Source of the DNA: Neptunicella sp048268085 | GTDB taxonomy: Bacteria > Pseudomonadota > Gammaproteobacteria > Enterobacterales > Alteromonadaceae | DNA: 64,000 nt | Reading direction: 5' to 3' | NCBI RefSeq assembly: GCF_048268085.1 | Contig: NZ_JBLWWF010000002.1 | Span: 247,383-311,382, forward strand | Shown: positions 19,745-28,569 of the stretch, in pieces | How the letters are laid out: every line of letters begins with the position of its first letter | Numbering within the stretch: position 1 is the first letter of the stretch | Notes under the pieces: generated by a model | The model's input: the letters and a program-made list of their open reading frames with translations, nothing else | Database searches by the model: none | Told to the model about the DNA's origin: nothing | Translations under genes and position numbers: made by a program

Positions 19745-20764
19745 CTATTCCTGTAAAGGCAGGGTAAATCTGGCGGTACGACCGGCCGGAAATTGCGACA
19801 TATCAAACTGTTCACCCGCATACGACACTTTTACTGACTCCGGTACCGCAACAGTAACTTGAAACGGCGGTATACCGGTGACCGGCATGACCCGTCCGGA
19901 GACTTTAATTCCGTAAGCGATAGCCTCACCTGTTGCATCAATAATATTAATCCAGCAGTCTTCAGAAAATTCAAAAACCAGTTCTACCGGGTCGGCCAAA
20001 TCTTGCGTTGGCGTGACGTCCTCTGCGACCTGATCAACAACCGATTCATTTGACTGTTGCTCCAGACTTTCATTTGCCAAATCAGCTGACTCGGACACAT
20101 TATCAACAGCATTATCGTTAACGACTGTGTCTGTAACCGAGTCGTCTGACGAGTCAGGACTATCTTGCTCTAGCGCTGATGGTTCAACCAATGCATCATC
20201 ATTCACTGCAGATTGCACAGCGTCACTGGTGTTATTAGCTGGTTCGACTTGATTGGCCACGCTATCTTTTTGCAGGTTCTTTTCGGTTTGGGTATTCGGA
20301 TAAGTACGCTCGGTAAGCTCGTCTTCACCGGATTGTTGTAACCACCACATTACCGATAATGCGATTAAAATGGCTAAAATAACATAAGTCACCATCATTA
20401 GGCGGTCATCGCTAGCCTGACGTGCTACGCGGCGAGAAAAGCTCTGTAGTTTGGCTGGCTCTTTACTAGCCCGATTAATTTGATCAAAGGCTTCCAATAC
20501 CTGTTGTTCTGATACTTTGACCAACTTTGCATAACTTTTTAGATAGCCTTTGGTAAAAGTTAACGAAATAGTGGTGTCATAATTATCGCTTTCCAGATCA
20601 TTAATCATATATTCACGCAGGTTCAGACGCTGAGCGACTTGCTCTGCACTGAGATTCATCGCCTTACGCGCTGCTTGTAATAGTTGTCCTGGACCCTGAA
20701 TAACGGGTTGCTCTACTTGTTGTTCTTCACTCATTACCGACACTTCTTCGCTACTTAGGCGCAT
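19745..20764 (-). CDS. rodZ: cytoskeletal membrane protein RodZ
   Basis: The 339-residue protein has a cytoplasmic helix-turn-helix domain (about residues 25-90, GQLLQAARKAMNLSAEQVAQRL). One membrane helix lies near 122-142, then a long acidic Ser/Asp/Asn-rich periplasmic linker and a C-terminal beta domain (DUF4115). RodZ links MreB to the elongation machinery and keeps rod shape. The first ATG overlaps the pilW stop by 14 bases; a second ATG ten codons in (20734) is equally plausible and neither has a strong Shine-Dalgarno. The context pilW-rodZ-ispG is conserved. Confidence 0.92.
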   Translation of the reverse strand: MRLSSEEVSVMSEEQQVEQPVIQGPGQLLQAARKAMNLSAEQVAQRLNLREYMINDLESDNYDTTISLTFTKGYLKSYAKLVKVSEQQVLEAFDQINRASKEPAKLQSFSRRVARQASDDRLMMVTYVILAILIALSVMWWLQQSGEDELTERTYPNTQTEKNLQKDSVANQVEPANNTSDAVQSAVNDDALVEPSALEQDSPDSSDDSVTDTVVNDNAVDNVSESADLANESLEQQSNESVVDQVAEDVTPTQDLADPVELVFEFSEDCWINIIDATGEAIAYGIKVSGRVMPVTGIPPFQVTVAVPESVKVSYAGEQFDMSQFPAGRTARFTLPLQE

Positions 20765-21812
20765 TAACGCGCAATTTCATACCGGAATAAATGGCTCCGG
20801 CATCTGTTAAATGGTTCCACTCCAGCAATTTTGCCATCCGCACATTGTATTTTAGTGAGATGCGATAAAGGTTTTCACCGGCTTTCACCGTATGATATTT
20901 AGCTCCCTCATCTTCTGCTGTAGGTTCTGATTTATTAATACTCTCGCTCTCATCAGCAATCGACTGACCAACAGCCGGCTCAGGCTGTGTTTGCGATTGC
21001 TGCTCAATCACATCGGTAAAAGGCTTTGGCTCTCGAACTGGAGTTGACTGTTGCTTAAGCATGGCCAGAAACTTTTTAGTGTTCGGATGGGTTGGATACA
21101 TTTGTATCAACATTTGCCCATAGGCTTGTGAACGCTCTTCCTGCCCCAGTCCTTTTTCAATTTGTACCCAAAACCAGATAGTATCAGCCGACACCGTACC
21201 GGCTTTTTCAAAAGTCATTAAACGTTGTTTAGCCTTGACCCAGTTTTTATCTTCAATTAGCAGTTGAATCAACATCACCATACTTTTAGAGCGCCGTGGA
21301 TCATGTTGCAACGCTTGCTCTAAATATCGAATTGATTCCTCACGCAACCCTTCATTTTGACTGCACAAGGCCAGATTTTCATAGGTTTCTGCCGCGCGAA
21401 TATAATTGGGACTAGCGATAGCCTGCAAGAAATATTTTTTAGCCCTCGGATAGTCGCCAGTCTGACATAAAAATGCGCCATAACTATTGGCAATATTGGC
21501 ATCATTAGGCTTAAGATTAATCGCGGTTTGATAGGATTTGTTAGCAAGCAGGTTGTCTCCAACATGCTGATAATAATAGCCCAACCCTAAATGAACATCT
21601 GCCAGCTCTGGAGCGAACTGTAAAGCTTTATCCAAATTAAACTTGGCCTGTTTATAGTTATCATTTTTAAGATAGGTCAAGCCCAAAGAAATTCGGGTTT
21701 TGGCGGCTTCGACCGGATCGAAGCCCTGCTGCTGTTGTAATTCTGTTTGAGTCGGTTGACTGGAACAGGCACATAACACACATAAAACATTGATGATTAA
21801 AAACTTACGCAT
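20751..21812 (-). CDS. pilW: type IV pilus lipoprotein PilW/PilF with C-terminal LysM domain
   Basis: The 353-residue protein starts with a lipoprotein signal (lipobox VLCAC, cysteine near residue 16). It then has about five to six TPR units (ISLGLTYLKNDNYKQAKFNLDKAL and following), the PilW/PilF pilotin fold that supports secretin assembly for type IV pili. Unlike the roughly 250-residue TPR-only proteins, it ends in a LysM domain (about 305-353, YHTVKAGENLYRISLKYNV), expected to bind peptidoglycan. A Gln/Pro/Glu-rich linker joins the two. It lies between rlmN and rodZ as in other gammaproteobacteria. Confidence 0.9.
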   Translation of the reverse strand: MRKFLIINVLCVLCACSSQPTQTELQQQQGFDPVEAAKTRISLGLTYLKNDNYKQAKFNLDKALQFAPELADVHLGLGYYYQHVGDNLLANKSYQTAINLKPNDANIANSYGAFLCQTGDYPRAKKYFLQAIASPNYIRAAETYENLALCSQNEGLREESIRYLEQALQHDPRRSKSMVMLIQLLIEDKNWVKAKQRLMTFEKAGTVSADTIWFWVQIEKGLGQEERSQAYGQMLIQMYPTHPNTKKFLAMLKQQSTPVREPKPFTDVIEQQSQTQPEPAVGQSIADESESINKSEPTAEDEGAKYHTVKAGENLYRISLKYNVRMAKLLEWNHLTDAGAIYSGMKLRVNAPK

Positions 21813-21837
21813 AGGTCTTGGACATCCAAATGTTATT

Positions 21838-22962
21838 TTAATGTGCCATTTTTACTGAAATTGCCTCTCCCTTCATCTGTTTTTTCAACATTCGTTTCGT
21901 TCTGTCCACCACATCACCGACTAATTGGCCACATGCGGCGTCAATATCGTCGCCACGAGTTCGACGGACAACGACCGTAAAGCCATACTCCATAAGGACT
22001 TTAGCGAATCTGTCGATGCGTGAATTACTCGAACAGGTATAAGGTGAACCGGGATAAGGATTAAATGGAATTAAATTTATTTTGCTTGGCGTTTCACGCA
22101 AAACTTTAGCTAATTGATGAGCTTGATCGGTACTATCGTTAATTCCGTTAAGCATAACGTACTCAACCGTTACTTTGCCTTGATTGGCATTTGACTTGGC
22201 CAAATAGCGTCTGACACCGGCTAAAAATTCTTCAATAGGATACTTTTTATTGACCGGGACAATCTCATCGCGCAACTCATTGGTTGGCGCGTGTAACGAG
22301 ATGGCCAATGCCACATCGATTTGGTCACCTAACATATCTAATGCCGGCACGACCCCTGAAGTACTTAACGTCACGCGGCGTTTGGATAAACTAAAGGCAA
22401 AATCATCCATCATTAAATCCATGGCTGGCACCACGTTTTTCAAGTTTAATAATGGCTCGCCCATACCCATCATTACCACATTGGTAATAGGTCGCTTTTT
22501 ACTGTCATTGGACAGACCAATAGTGGTGGCGACTCGCCATACTTGACCGATAATTTCAGCGACCGATAAATTACGGTTAAAACCCTGCTGGGCTGTAGAA
22601 CAGAATGTACATTCCAATGCACATCCCACCTGTGAAGACACGCACAGCGTAGCCCTATCGCCATCCGGGATCCAGACAGTTTCCACTTCCTGGCCGCCAT
22701 CAAGTCGTAAGGCGAATTTAATCGTGCCGTCGCTAGCCTGTTGCTGGACTGATATTTCCGGGGCGCGAATTTCACAATTAGCGATTAATTTAGCCCGCAA
22801 ATTCTTATTCAGATTGCTCATTTGCTCAAAGTCATCACAACCATGGTGATAAATCCATTTCATCAGCTGATCTGCACGAAACGGCTTTTCACCAATAGAG
22901 GCAAAATAGTTGCGCATTCCCTGCCGGTTAAAATTCAACAGATTTACTTTGGATTCTGACAT
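21838..22962 (-). CDS. rlmN: dual-specificity RNA methyltransferase RlmN
   Basis: The 374-residue radical-SAM enzyme shows the cluster motif CALECTFCSTA (CxxxCxxC) and the C-terminal methyl-carrier cysteine in DDIDAACGQL. It also has the conserved NVVMMGMGEPLLN. RlmN methylates C2 of A2503 in 23S rRNA and A37 in some tRNAs. The length equals the usual 370-385. It lies about 100 bases downstream of ndk, with a terminator in between. Confidence 0.97.
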   Translation of the reverse strand: MSESKVNLLNFNRQGMRNYFASIGEKPFRADQLMKWIYHHGCDDFEQMSNLNKNLRAKLIANCEIRAPEISVQQQASDGTIKFALRLDGGQEVETVWIPDGDRATLCVSSQVGCALECTFCSTAQQGFNRNLSVAEIIGQVWRVATTIGLSNDSKKRPITNVVMMGMGEPLLNLKNVVPAMDLMMDDFAFSLSKRRVTLSTSGVVPALDMLGDQIDVALAISLHAPTNELRDEIVPVNKKYPIEEFLAGVRRYLAKSNANQGKVTVEYVMLNGINDSTDQAHQLAKVLRETPSKINLIPFNPYPGSPYTCSSNSRIDRFAKVLMEYGFTVVVRRTRGDDIDAACGQLVGDVVDRTKRMLKKQMKGEAISVKMAH

Positions 22963-23021
22963 GAGACTCTCAAATTAATTAACTATAACGATGCGTATTG
23001 TACGCCTTTACATCAATAAAT

Positions 23022-23045
23022 AAAAAGGGGCCGCAGCCCCTTTTG
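23022..23045 (-). terminator. rho-independent terminator after ndk
   Basis: On the minus strand AAAAGGGGCTGCGGCCCCTTTTTA forms a GC-rich hairpin with a U run, 19 bases past the ndk stop. Confidence 0.9.
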
Positions 23046-23063
23046 TATACTGCTTAGGTAATC

Positions 23064-23495
23064 TTAACGAGTACGTGAGCACACTTCTTCATCAGAGAAA
23101 AAATAAGCAATTTCACGAGCTGCCGATTCTGGTGCATCAGAGCCGTGAACCGCATTTTCATCAATTGAATTCGCATAGTCCGCGCGTAATGTGCCGGCTA
23201 AAGCGTCAGCTGGGTTAGTTGCGCCCATAATTTCACGGTTTTTTAATACCGCATTTTCGCCTTCTAATACCTGTACCATTACCGGGCCAGAAGTCATAAA
23301 GCTAACTAATGCAGCAAAGAAAGGACGCTCTTTATGCTCGGCATAGAAACCTTCCGCTTGCTCTTGGCTAAGGTGCAACATTTTAGATGCAACAATGCGT
23401 AAGCCCGCTGACTCAAAACGATTGTAGATAGCGCCAATCACGTTCTTGGCAACGGCATCTGGCTTGATAATTGAAAAAGTGCGTTCTAACGCCAT
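23064..23495 (-). CDS. ndk: nucleoside diphosphate kinase
   Basis: The start was set at the ATG at 23495 (MALERTFSIIKPDAV), preceded by GGAG at eight bases. This gives 143 residues, identical in length to E. coli Ndk; an upstream in-frame extension is not supported. The active-site histidine lies in NAVHGSDAPESAAREI. It exchanges phosphate between nucleoside tri- and diphosphates in the cytoplasm. It is the first gene of the minus-strand run to der but has its own terminator. Confidence 0.97.
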   Translation of the reverse strand: MALERTFSIIKPDAVAKNVIGAIYNRFESAGLRIVASKMLHLSQEQAEGFYAEHKERPFFAALVSFMTSGPVMVQVLEGENAVLKNREIMGATNPADALAGTLRADYANSIDENAVHGSDAPESAAREIAYFFSDEEVCSRTR

Positions 23496-23710
23496 GGTAA
23501 AACTCCAAAAAATAGGGTACATAAAAATTTCGCGCGGATTATACGTAAAAAGCCAACAAATAACTAATTTTTCCAGGCGATATTGCCAATGTTCACTAAA
23601 TATTCATTCAACAGTCTCATTCTTGCCGGAATCTACTTGCAAAGAGCGGTTTTGTCAGCCTATTATCGAAATATTACTTATCATAAAGACCAATTTGATA
23701 GAATTTTCCT

Positions 23711-24607
23711 ATGATAAAACTGCGCGAACTGGAATATCTCGACGCCATTGTCCGTTACAAGCACTTTGGTAAAGCGGCTGAAGCCTGTCATGTCAGTCAA
23801 CCCACCTTAAGTGGACAACTAATGAAGCTGGAAGAACAGCTTGGCTTGCAATTGATTGAGCGACATCGCCGCAACGTCATGCTCACACCAGCGGGTGAAC
23901 AGTTGATAAAAGACGCACGAAAAGTGTTACAAGCAGCCAAAGAATTTGAGGAATCCGCTCGAACCTTGCTCGACCCGCTCGCCGGGGATATGCATATTGG
24001 CCTTATTCCGACGTTGGCGCCTTACCTATTGCCATTAATTGTGGAAAATCTGAATAACCAACTTCCACGCATCAACTTTTATTTGCATGAAAATAAGACC
24101 GAAGTGCTGCTCCAAGAGCTAAACAGCGGCAAACTGGATCTATTGGTATTACCGTGGCTGGATGAAATGGAAAAGTTTGAACGCTATGATCTGTTTGACG
24201 AGCCTCTCTTACTGGCGGTACATCCCAGTCACCCGCTCGCAGAACATAAACACGTTGCTATCAGCGTATTGGAAGGGCAAAAAATTCTCACGCTGGAAGA
24301 TGGGCATTGTTTACGTGATCAAGCCATGGATTACTGTTTTACGGCCGGAGCCAATGAAGATCATCGCTTTCAGGCTACCAGTCTGGAAACCTTGCGTCAT
24401 ATGGTAGCCAGTAGCCGCGGTATTACCCTGTTACCCAAGCTAGCCACACTCAATGTGACTGCCACCAACAATATCCGCTATATCCCGTTTAAACAGCCGC
24501 AACCGGTGCGAAAAATATCATTAGTCATCAGACCCAATTACTCGAGGATGGAAAGTATTCGCGCCATTGCAACTTCAATCCGCAACTCGGTTAAGGAGGC
24601 GGTTTAG
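23711..24607 (+). CDS. oxyR: hydrogen-peroxide-sensing LysR regulator OxyR
   Basis: The 298-residue LysR protein has an N-terminal winged helix (KAAEACHVSQPTLSGQLMKLE). The peroxide-sensing loop EDGHCLRDQAMDYC has Cys200 and Cys209, corresponding to the redox cysteine pair of E. coli OxyR (199/208). Oxidation to a disulfide switches OxyR to activation of peroxide-defence genes. A near-consensus OxyR site lies upstream of ahpC in this window (33171-33207). The thioesterase gene starts two bases after the stop, so they are probably cotranscribed. Confidence 0.93.
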   Translation: MIKLRELEYLDAIVRYKHFGKAAEACHVSQPTLSGQLMKLEEQLGLQLIERHRRNVMLTPAGEQLIKDARKVLQAAKEFEESARTLLDPLAGDMHIGLIPTLAPYLLPLIVENLNNQLPRINFYLHENKTEVLLQELNSGKLDLLVLPWLDEMEKFERYDLFDEPLLLAVHPSHPLAEHKHVAISVLEGQKILTLEDGHCLRDQAMDYCFTAGANEDHRFQATSLETLRHMVASSRGITLLPKLATLNVTATNNIRYIPFKQPQPVRKISLVIRPNYSRMESIRAIATSIRNSVKEAV

Positions 24608-24608
24608 A

Positions 24609-25052
24609 ATGACAACGTTAAGATGGCCAGTTGAGCCAATCCATCAATGTCTAATCGAAGTGAGCGCAAACGAGATTGACGGTTTGAACCACGCCAATAA
24701 TGGTAGTTACGTCAAGTGGTGTGAACAGGCTGCATGGGATCATTCACAAACATTAGGCTTGGGAATTAAAGATTACCAGACACTTAATCGCGGCATGGCG
24801 GTGCGGCAGGCCGAATACCATTATCTCGCCCCCGCAGTACTGAATGACAAACTGATTTTCGGCACCTGGTTAAGCCATTCAGCCGGTTCAAAAATGACTC
24901 GCGAGTTTTACGTAATCCGCCAGTCTGATCATAAAGTCATTTTAACCGCCAGATGGCATCTAGTATGTATTGAAATCTCCACCGGCAAAATAAAACGCCT
25001 ACCCGCAGAATTTATTGATGTGTATAGCAAAGCGGTGATAACGCAGGAGTGA
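24609..25052 (+). CDS. acyl-CoA thioesterase, hotdog fold (4HBT-like)
   Basis: The ATG at 24609 is preceded by AAGGAGG at nine bases, giving 147 residues; an earlier in-frame start inside oxyR is not needed. The N-terminal segment DGLNHANNGSYVKWCEQAAW is the hotdog thioesterase active-site region of the 4-hydroxybenzoyl-CoA thioesterase/YbgC group, where an aspartate or asparagine sits near the conserved H-N turn. It likely hydrolyses short acyl-CoA or similar thioesters in the cytoplasm. It follows oxyR by one base, yet no peroxide-related role is evident. Substrate unknown. Confidence 0.82.
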   Translation: MTTLRWPVEPIHQCLIEVSANEIDGLNHANNGSYVKWCEQAAWDHSQTLGLGIKDYQTLNRGMAVRQAEYHYLAPAVLNDKLIFGTWLSHSAGSKMTREFYVIRQSDHKVILTARWHLVCIEISTGKIKRLPAEFIDVYSKAVITQE

Positions 25053-25362
25053 TTAAAAATCCACTCGGCTGCCCTTCGACAAGCTCAGGGTAAAACAAAA
25101 GTTCAAATGCCACAAAAATCAGATTAGTTATAAAAATTAAGATTTAACCTGACAGGCAGCTAAGAGCGAATAGCGGACATGGGTTCGCTCATCAGTGATA
25201 GTCTGCTACAGACAAAAAGCGGAAGTTCAAAGCTGCGAGAAGAGTAGCGTTTTAGCGCGTATCCTTTGCTTGCATTGTTATATTCGCTTTTCTTTACGTT
25301 CCCAATCAACTGAATCATCGCTTTTTATATTTTTTATAACGTACTTGGCATGATTAGTAACA
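25053..25362. other. intergenic region at the left edge of the accessory island
   Basis: About 310 bases without a gene. It contains a REP-like motif (25071-25090) and a patch, GTCTGCTACAGACAAAAAGC at 25201-25220, whose degenerate relatives recur at 26729-26741 and 30085-30106. Such mosaic spacer DNA is common beside acquired cassettes. Confidence 0.5.
25071..25090. repeat. REP-like imperfect palindrome, single copy
   Basis: GCCCTTCGACAAGCTCAGGG begins 18 bases after the thioesterase stop. From memory this motif is a common dispersed intergenic element in many proteobacteria. Only one copy was seen in this window. Confidence 0.5.
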
Positions 25363-26046
25363 TCAAGCGACCTTAATCTCATTCGCTGGCGAGAGCGTTT
25401 TAGTTTTAGGATCGTAGTTCATATCGTAGTGACGCGATTGCTTCATGCCTTCAATGAATTTTGGCGAGAACAGCGCAATACACTCTGCATTGGCACTTCG
25501 CACCGATCGATACTTTGCACCGACTGTATCTTTCTTTGTCAGTCCTTTACTCACCTTGTCGCGTGTAGCCGCCCACATATTTGCGCCAAACGCTTGTGGG
25601 GCGCTGTAGTCATCTGGCAGGTGATATTCTTCCACACCCGTTGCATCTTCTAACGGGGCAGTGTAATTAAACACATATTCCCTTAGCTGAATGTTTTCAA
25701 AGGCAAAGCCATCCACTTGAGACAGGTGCTTCAAAATATGGTGACGCACTTCATCTAATCCAGCATGGACAGTGCTTGCACCGTAAAGCACACCGTATCC
25801 GCCTGCGCTAAATCGAGAGGGCGTCACAGGTATATGCACAAATGGCGCAATGGCTGAGTGCACTTGCTGAGCGCCCATGGGTATTTCGCTGGTACTGATC
25901 GCACCTTCCCCTGTATTGAGTAGCCTTAAGCGTGGGTTTACCTTCGCTTGCATAGCGTAAATCGCGTCAAAGGCTTCTGGCGAAGCAATATCGTCAAAAA
26001 TATCAATCGTAGGGTATTTGCTGTTAATCAATCGGTGCCAGCGCAC
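25363..26046 (-). CDS. RES-domain toxin of a type II toxin-antitoxin pair
   Basis: The protein (227 residues from a GTG at 26046, or 229 from a GTG at 26052) is a RES-domain protein. The defining residues are visible as Arg in TPSRFSAGG, Glu in HAGLDEVRHH and Ser in YRSVRSANAE. RES toxins (ParT, MbcT and relatives) break down NAD+ or ADP-ribosylate a metabolic enzyme, stopping growth. AGGAGG at 26056-26061 is nine bases from the GTG at 26046 but only three from 26052, favouring the former. The gene follows its antitoxin directly, the normal RES-Xre order. Confidence 0.88.
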   Translation of the reverse strand: MRWHRLINSKYPTIDIFDDIASPEAFDAIYAMQAKVNPRLRLLNTGEGAISTSEIPMGAQQVHSAIAPFVHIPVTPSRFSAGGYGVLYGASTVHAGLDEVRHHILKHLSQVDGFAFENIQLREYVFNYTAPLEDATGVEEYHLPDDYSAPQAFGANMWAATRDKVSKGLTKKDTVGAKYRSVRSANAECIALFSPKFIEGMKQSRHYDMNYDPKTKTLSPANEIKVA

Positions 26047-26438
26047 TACCACAATCCTCCTCGCATTCCATCAAGGGTGTCATGTACGCGAACTAAGCCC
26101 ATAAAGTCGCGACAGGCTATCTCAATTGGTTTCTGACCGTTAAAAGGGGCATTGTTATTGTCCATAGACAGATACCCATACACGTTATCAGGGTTGCTAA
26201 AAAGCATTCTCAAGGCTTGATGAATATTCAGTAGTAAACCTAATCGCGTTTCCAAATCAGGGCGCACAGATACCTTCTCAGGCTCATTTTCAAATCTGTG
26301 CAGCATGGATGTCGATGTAAAGCCAAGCAGCTGCATACGCTGCTTTTGATTTAACTGCCACTTTTCAAACAATTTGTGAATTGCACTAGCAACATGGGCA
26401 AACTGCCCTTTGTCTGTTGTTGAAGCTTGTGCTTTCAT
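26046..26438 (-). CDS. Xre/MbcA/ParS-type antitoxin (DUF2384)
   Basis: The 130-residue protein has an N-terminal Xre-like DNA-binding helix bundle (KLFEKWQLNQKQRMQLLGF) and a C-terminal toxin-binding domain (LGLLLNIHQALRMLFSNPDNVYGYL ... NNAPFNGQKPIEIA, described as segments). The phrase FNGQKPIE is characteristic of the MbcA/ParS/Xre antitoxin C-domain. It neutralises the RES protein encoded immediately downstream and represses the operon. A strong promoter with two matching palindromes lies upstream (26464-26523). AGGTG six bases before the ATG is the ribosome binding site. Confidence 0.9.
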   Translation of the reverse strand: MKAQASTTDKGQFAHVASAIHKLFEKWQLNQKQRMQLLGFTSTSMLHRFENEPEKVSVRPDLETRLGLLLNIHQALRMLFSNPDNVYGYLSMDNNNAPFNGQKPIEIACRDFMGLVRVHDTLDGMRGGLW

Positions 26439-26463
26439 AAAACACCTAACGTGTGACTGACCA

Positions 26464-26523
26464 TGTACTCATTGTAACTAATTCTATACAGAATGTAAAA
26501 TTCAAATAAATTCCATATGGAAT
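26464..26523 (-). promoter_or_regulatory. autoregulated promoter of the RES-Xre operon
   Basis: On the minus strand a -35 TTTACA (26499-26494), a 17-base spacer and a -10 TACAAT (26476-26471) form a near-consensus sigma-70 promoter about 26 bases above the antitoxin start. ATTCTATACAGAAT (26481-26494) fills the spacer, and the perfect palindrome ATTCCATATGGAAT (26510-26523) lies just upstream. They share the pattern ATTCYRTAYRGAAT, centres 29 bases apart, as expected for antitoxin operators. Confidence 0.75.
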
Positions 26524-26776
26524 CATTGTAGAGATAATATTATCAACGCTAGTCAACATGTCTAATAGGACAGGGCGACAAAGGATTCTGGATTATCCAA
26601 TTCTTTAAAAGGTATTTTCGGTGTCTTGCAGGCTTCTGAATCATCACAGTGTTAAGGTGTCTTTAAGCACTTAGATTGTCCGCTTCACGTACGGTGCTGA
26701 CCTACGGAGTGCCTTTACGGTCACCAATAGACAAAAAGCGGTAAGTGAGAGGTCAAGGGCCAGCCAACAAATAATT
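26524..26776. other. intergenic region between TA pair and first HEPN gene
   Basis: About 250 bases with no gene. It carries AGACAAAAAGCGG (26729-26741), a relative of the patches at 25201 and 30085. No terminator was recognised for the downstream HEPN gene. Confidence 0.4.
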
Positions 26777-28147
26777 TTACGCTCCATCCGATTTATTCTT
26801 AATAGGAAAAAACTGTAGAACCAACGACTTTATCCAATCTCTAAGTACCTTCTCATCTTGTTGATCTGTAAGGTAAGAACCAAGATTATGAATAAACGCT
26901 TCAAGCGTTAAACTACATACATGTTCAAAATGATACACGGAAAAATCAATCTTTGGCGATATAGGAGAAATGGAGCCATGCAGTATTTTTGATCTTAAGT
27001 CATATCCTTTCTTTATCGTATCCATGTACTTTCTTATCTCATCGTCGGGCATAGCCCAGACATTTTTCATCAAAGAGGCCGCCCGTTTAGGGATGATTTG
27101 CGTATATCCTCTGGTCTCACCAAAAATTAGCAATCTTTCAAGCGCACTAGCAAATTTAACAATTTTGACGGACCGATTTGTTTCTCTTACTGCATCACCA
27201 TACCAATAGGTTGCTTCCAACAACCGGCGAACCATTGGATAGTCATTTTTAAGATCGAGTTCAAGATTGAGACAATGCCCCAGCACATTCAGCAGCTCTT
27301 TTGGCCTCTCACTCTCAAAAATATCGGTAAACTTTTTTGGAAGCCCAACGTTGCCTTTTGCTCCCCCACTGTGCTCATAAGAGAAGTCGCCATTATTCGT
27401 TTTATAAAGAAGGTGATTATGAAGTTCGGCTGGAATATCATAGCCAACCATCATTTTGTCAGAATGCGAGGATGAGATCACAAGATGCATGAGATTGATG
27501 GCATGTTGAGCTAACACAGATGCTATCTCCTTTGCCAAATTAAGGTTGTATACTCCTAATATTGGCACTTCCATGAACCAAAAAAAGCGCTGATATCTCT
27601 CAAGGACATCTACCCACATTTTTCTAAGGAAGTCCTCTTCTTCGTCTTCGCCCAAGCCGCTCGTTATTTGTTTGAAATACAACCTATTGATTAATCGTAG
27701 ATTGCCAATTTGAAGGGTTTCCGGCTCAATACAGCCGTGAGCCACATGACAAGGAATATAGATTGTAAAGTTTCTCAGTTCACTAGCAATCTTTTGGCTT
27801 AGCTTATCTACAAAATCATCCCCATCTTCAACCACAAAACTGTTATCAAATATCGCTTTTCCGAATAACCGCCTCGATTCCTCTATCGCGTCTCTTTTAT
27901 ATATCGAACGTTCCAACCCGTCTTTTTCAACAACATGAAGCGCTAACGCTTCGATGTAAGAAAAAGCTTTTTTACCGCAAAATACAGAACCACCTTTGAT
28001 AGGATCTGGAATAGAAGGCTCGTAAAGAGCTTCCTTGGTCTTAAACAACTCAACTATATCAACAGTCTCTTTGAAACGAGCAAACTCATTCACAGCTTCT
28101 TCGATTAATTTATTTGGTTGTGACAGATTCATATCAATTGTGTTCAT
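26777..28147 (-). CDS. uncharacterised protein with C-terminal HEPN-like Rx4H motif
   Basis: I do not recognise this 456-residue protein by name. It has no signal peptide and no clear membrane helix. The C-terminal quarter is helical and contains KFASALERLLIFGE and then LRSKILHG, with Arg385 and His390 forming the Rx4H pattern of HEPN ribonuclease or nucleic-acid-acting domains. It resembles the ApeA/Apea-like HEPN group of stand-alone defence proteins, but the N-terminal 300 residues show no match I can name. It sits in an AT-rich accessory island between a toxin-antitoxin pair and a second, unrelated HEPN-like gene. A defence or RNA-cleavage role is inference. Confidence 0.65.
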   Translation of the reverse strand: MNTIDMNLSQPNKLIEEAVNEFARFKETVDIVELFKTKEALYEPSIPDPIKGGSVFCGKKAFSYIEALALHVVEKDGLERSIYKRDAIEESRRLFGKAIFDNSFVVEDGDDFVDKLSQKIASELRNFTIYIPCHVAHGCIEPETLQIGNLRLINRLYFKQITSGLGEDEEEDFLRKMWVDVLERYQRFFWFMEVPILGVYNLNLAKEIASVLAQHAINLMHLVISSSHSDKMMVGYDIPAELHNHLLYKTNNGDFSYEHSGGAKGNVGLPKKFTDIFESERPKELLNVLGHCLNLELDLKNDYPMVRRLLEATYWYGDAVRETNRSVKIVKFASALERLLIFGETRGYTQIIPKRAASLMKNVWAMPDDEIRKYMDTIKKGYDLRSKILHGSISPISPKIDFSVYHFEHVCSLTLEAFIHNLGSYLTDQQDEKVLRDWIKSLVLQFFPIKNKSDGA

Positions 28148-28569
28148 TCACTCTATTTTTTGAAGCTTAAAAAGCAAACATACGCATCAAAAAGATACGG
28201 CGGTGATGTTAATAGGTATGTTTTTGTTCGGCGAGTATTAATGGCTTCCCTGTCAGTGATTGTATGCAGAAATCTAAAAACATTCGCAACTGGATTTGTT
28301 GCCTAATTTTGGCTGCCCTCGTATGTCTCCTTTTGCGCTTTTCTATCAATGCGCCCAACGGCGGCTTTACGTACAAAGTGATCGTTCAGCCGCAGGTTTC
28401 TGATGCTCTCCTTATGGCACCTACCGGAATGAGCGAATTGTGGACATAACCGCTAGGATAATAATTGCACAAAAACGCAACTTTGAGTTTCCTTACCTTT
28501 AATATTTACGTGAATTTTTGTGCTTTTGTCAGTTGATACGGATAAGAAAATGTTCCCCTCTTTAAAAAA
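28148..28569. other. spacer between the two HEPN-like genes
   Basis: About 420 bases. Apart from the doubtful 61-residue frame on the plus strand it should hold the promoter of the 26777-28147 gene. The two HEPN genes are therefore probably separate transcripts. Confidence 0.4.
28264..28449 (+). CDS. possible 61-residue membrane peptide or gene remnant
   Basis: An open frame from ATG 28264 encodes 61 residues with one hydrophobic helix (WICCLILAALVCLLL, about residues 11-25). No Shine-Dalgarno sequence precedes the start, and I recognise no family. It lies alone, opposite in strand to both flanking HEPN genes. It may be a fragment of a lost gene. Confidence 0.25.
   Translation: MQKSKNIRNWICCLILAALVCLLLRFSINAPNGGFTYKVIVQPQVSDALLMAPTGMSELWT

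Noticed and set aside
28264..28449. 61-residue frame as a real antitoxin to a HEPN gene
   Set aside because: No ribosome site, opposite strand, and no overlap or coupling with either HEPN gene; kept only as a low-confidence frame.
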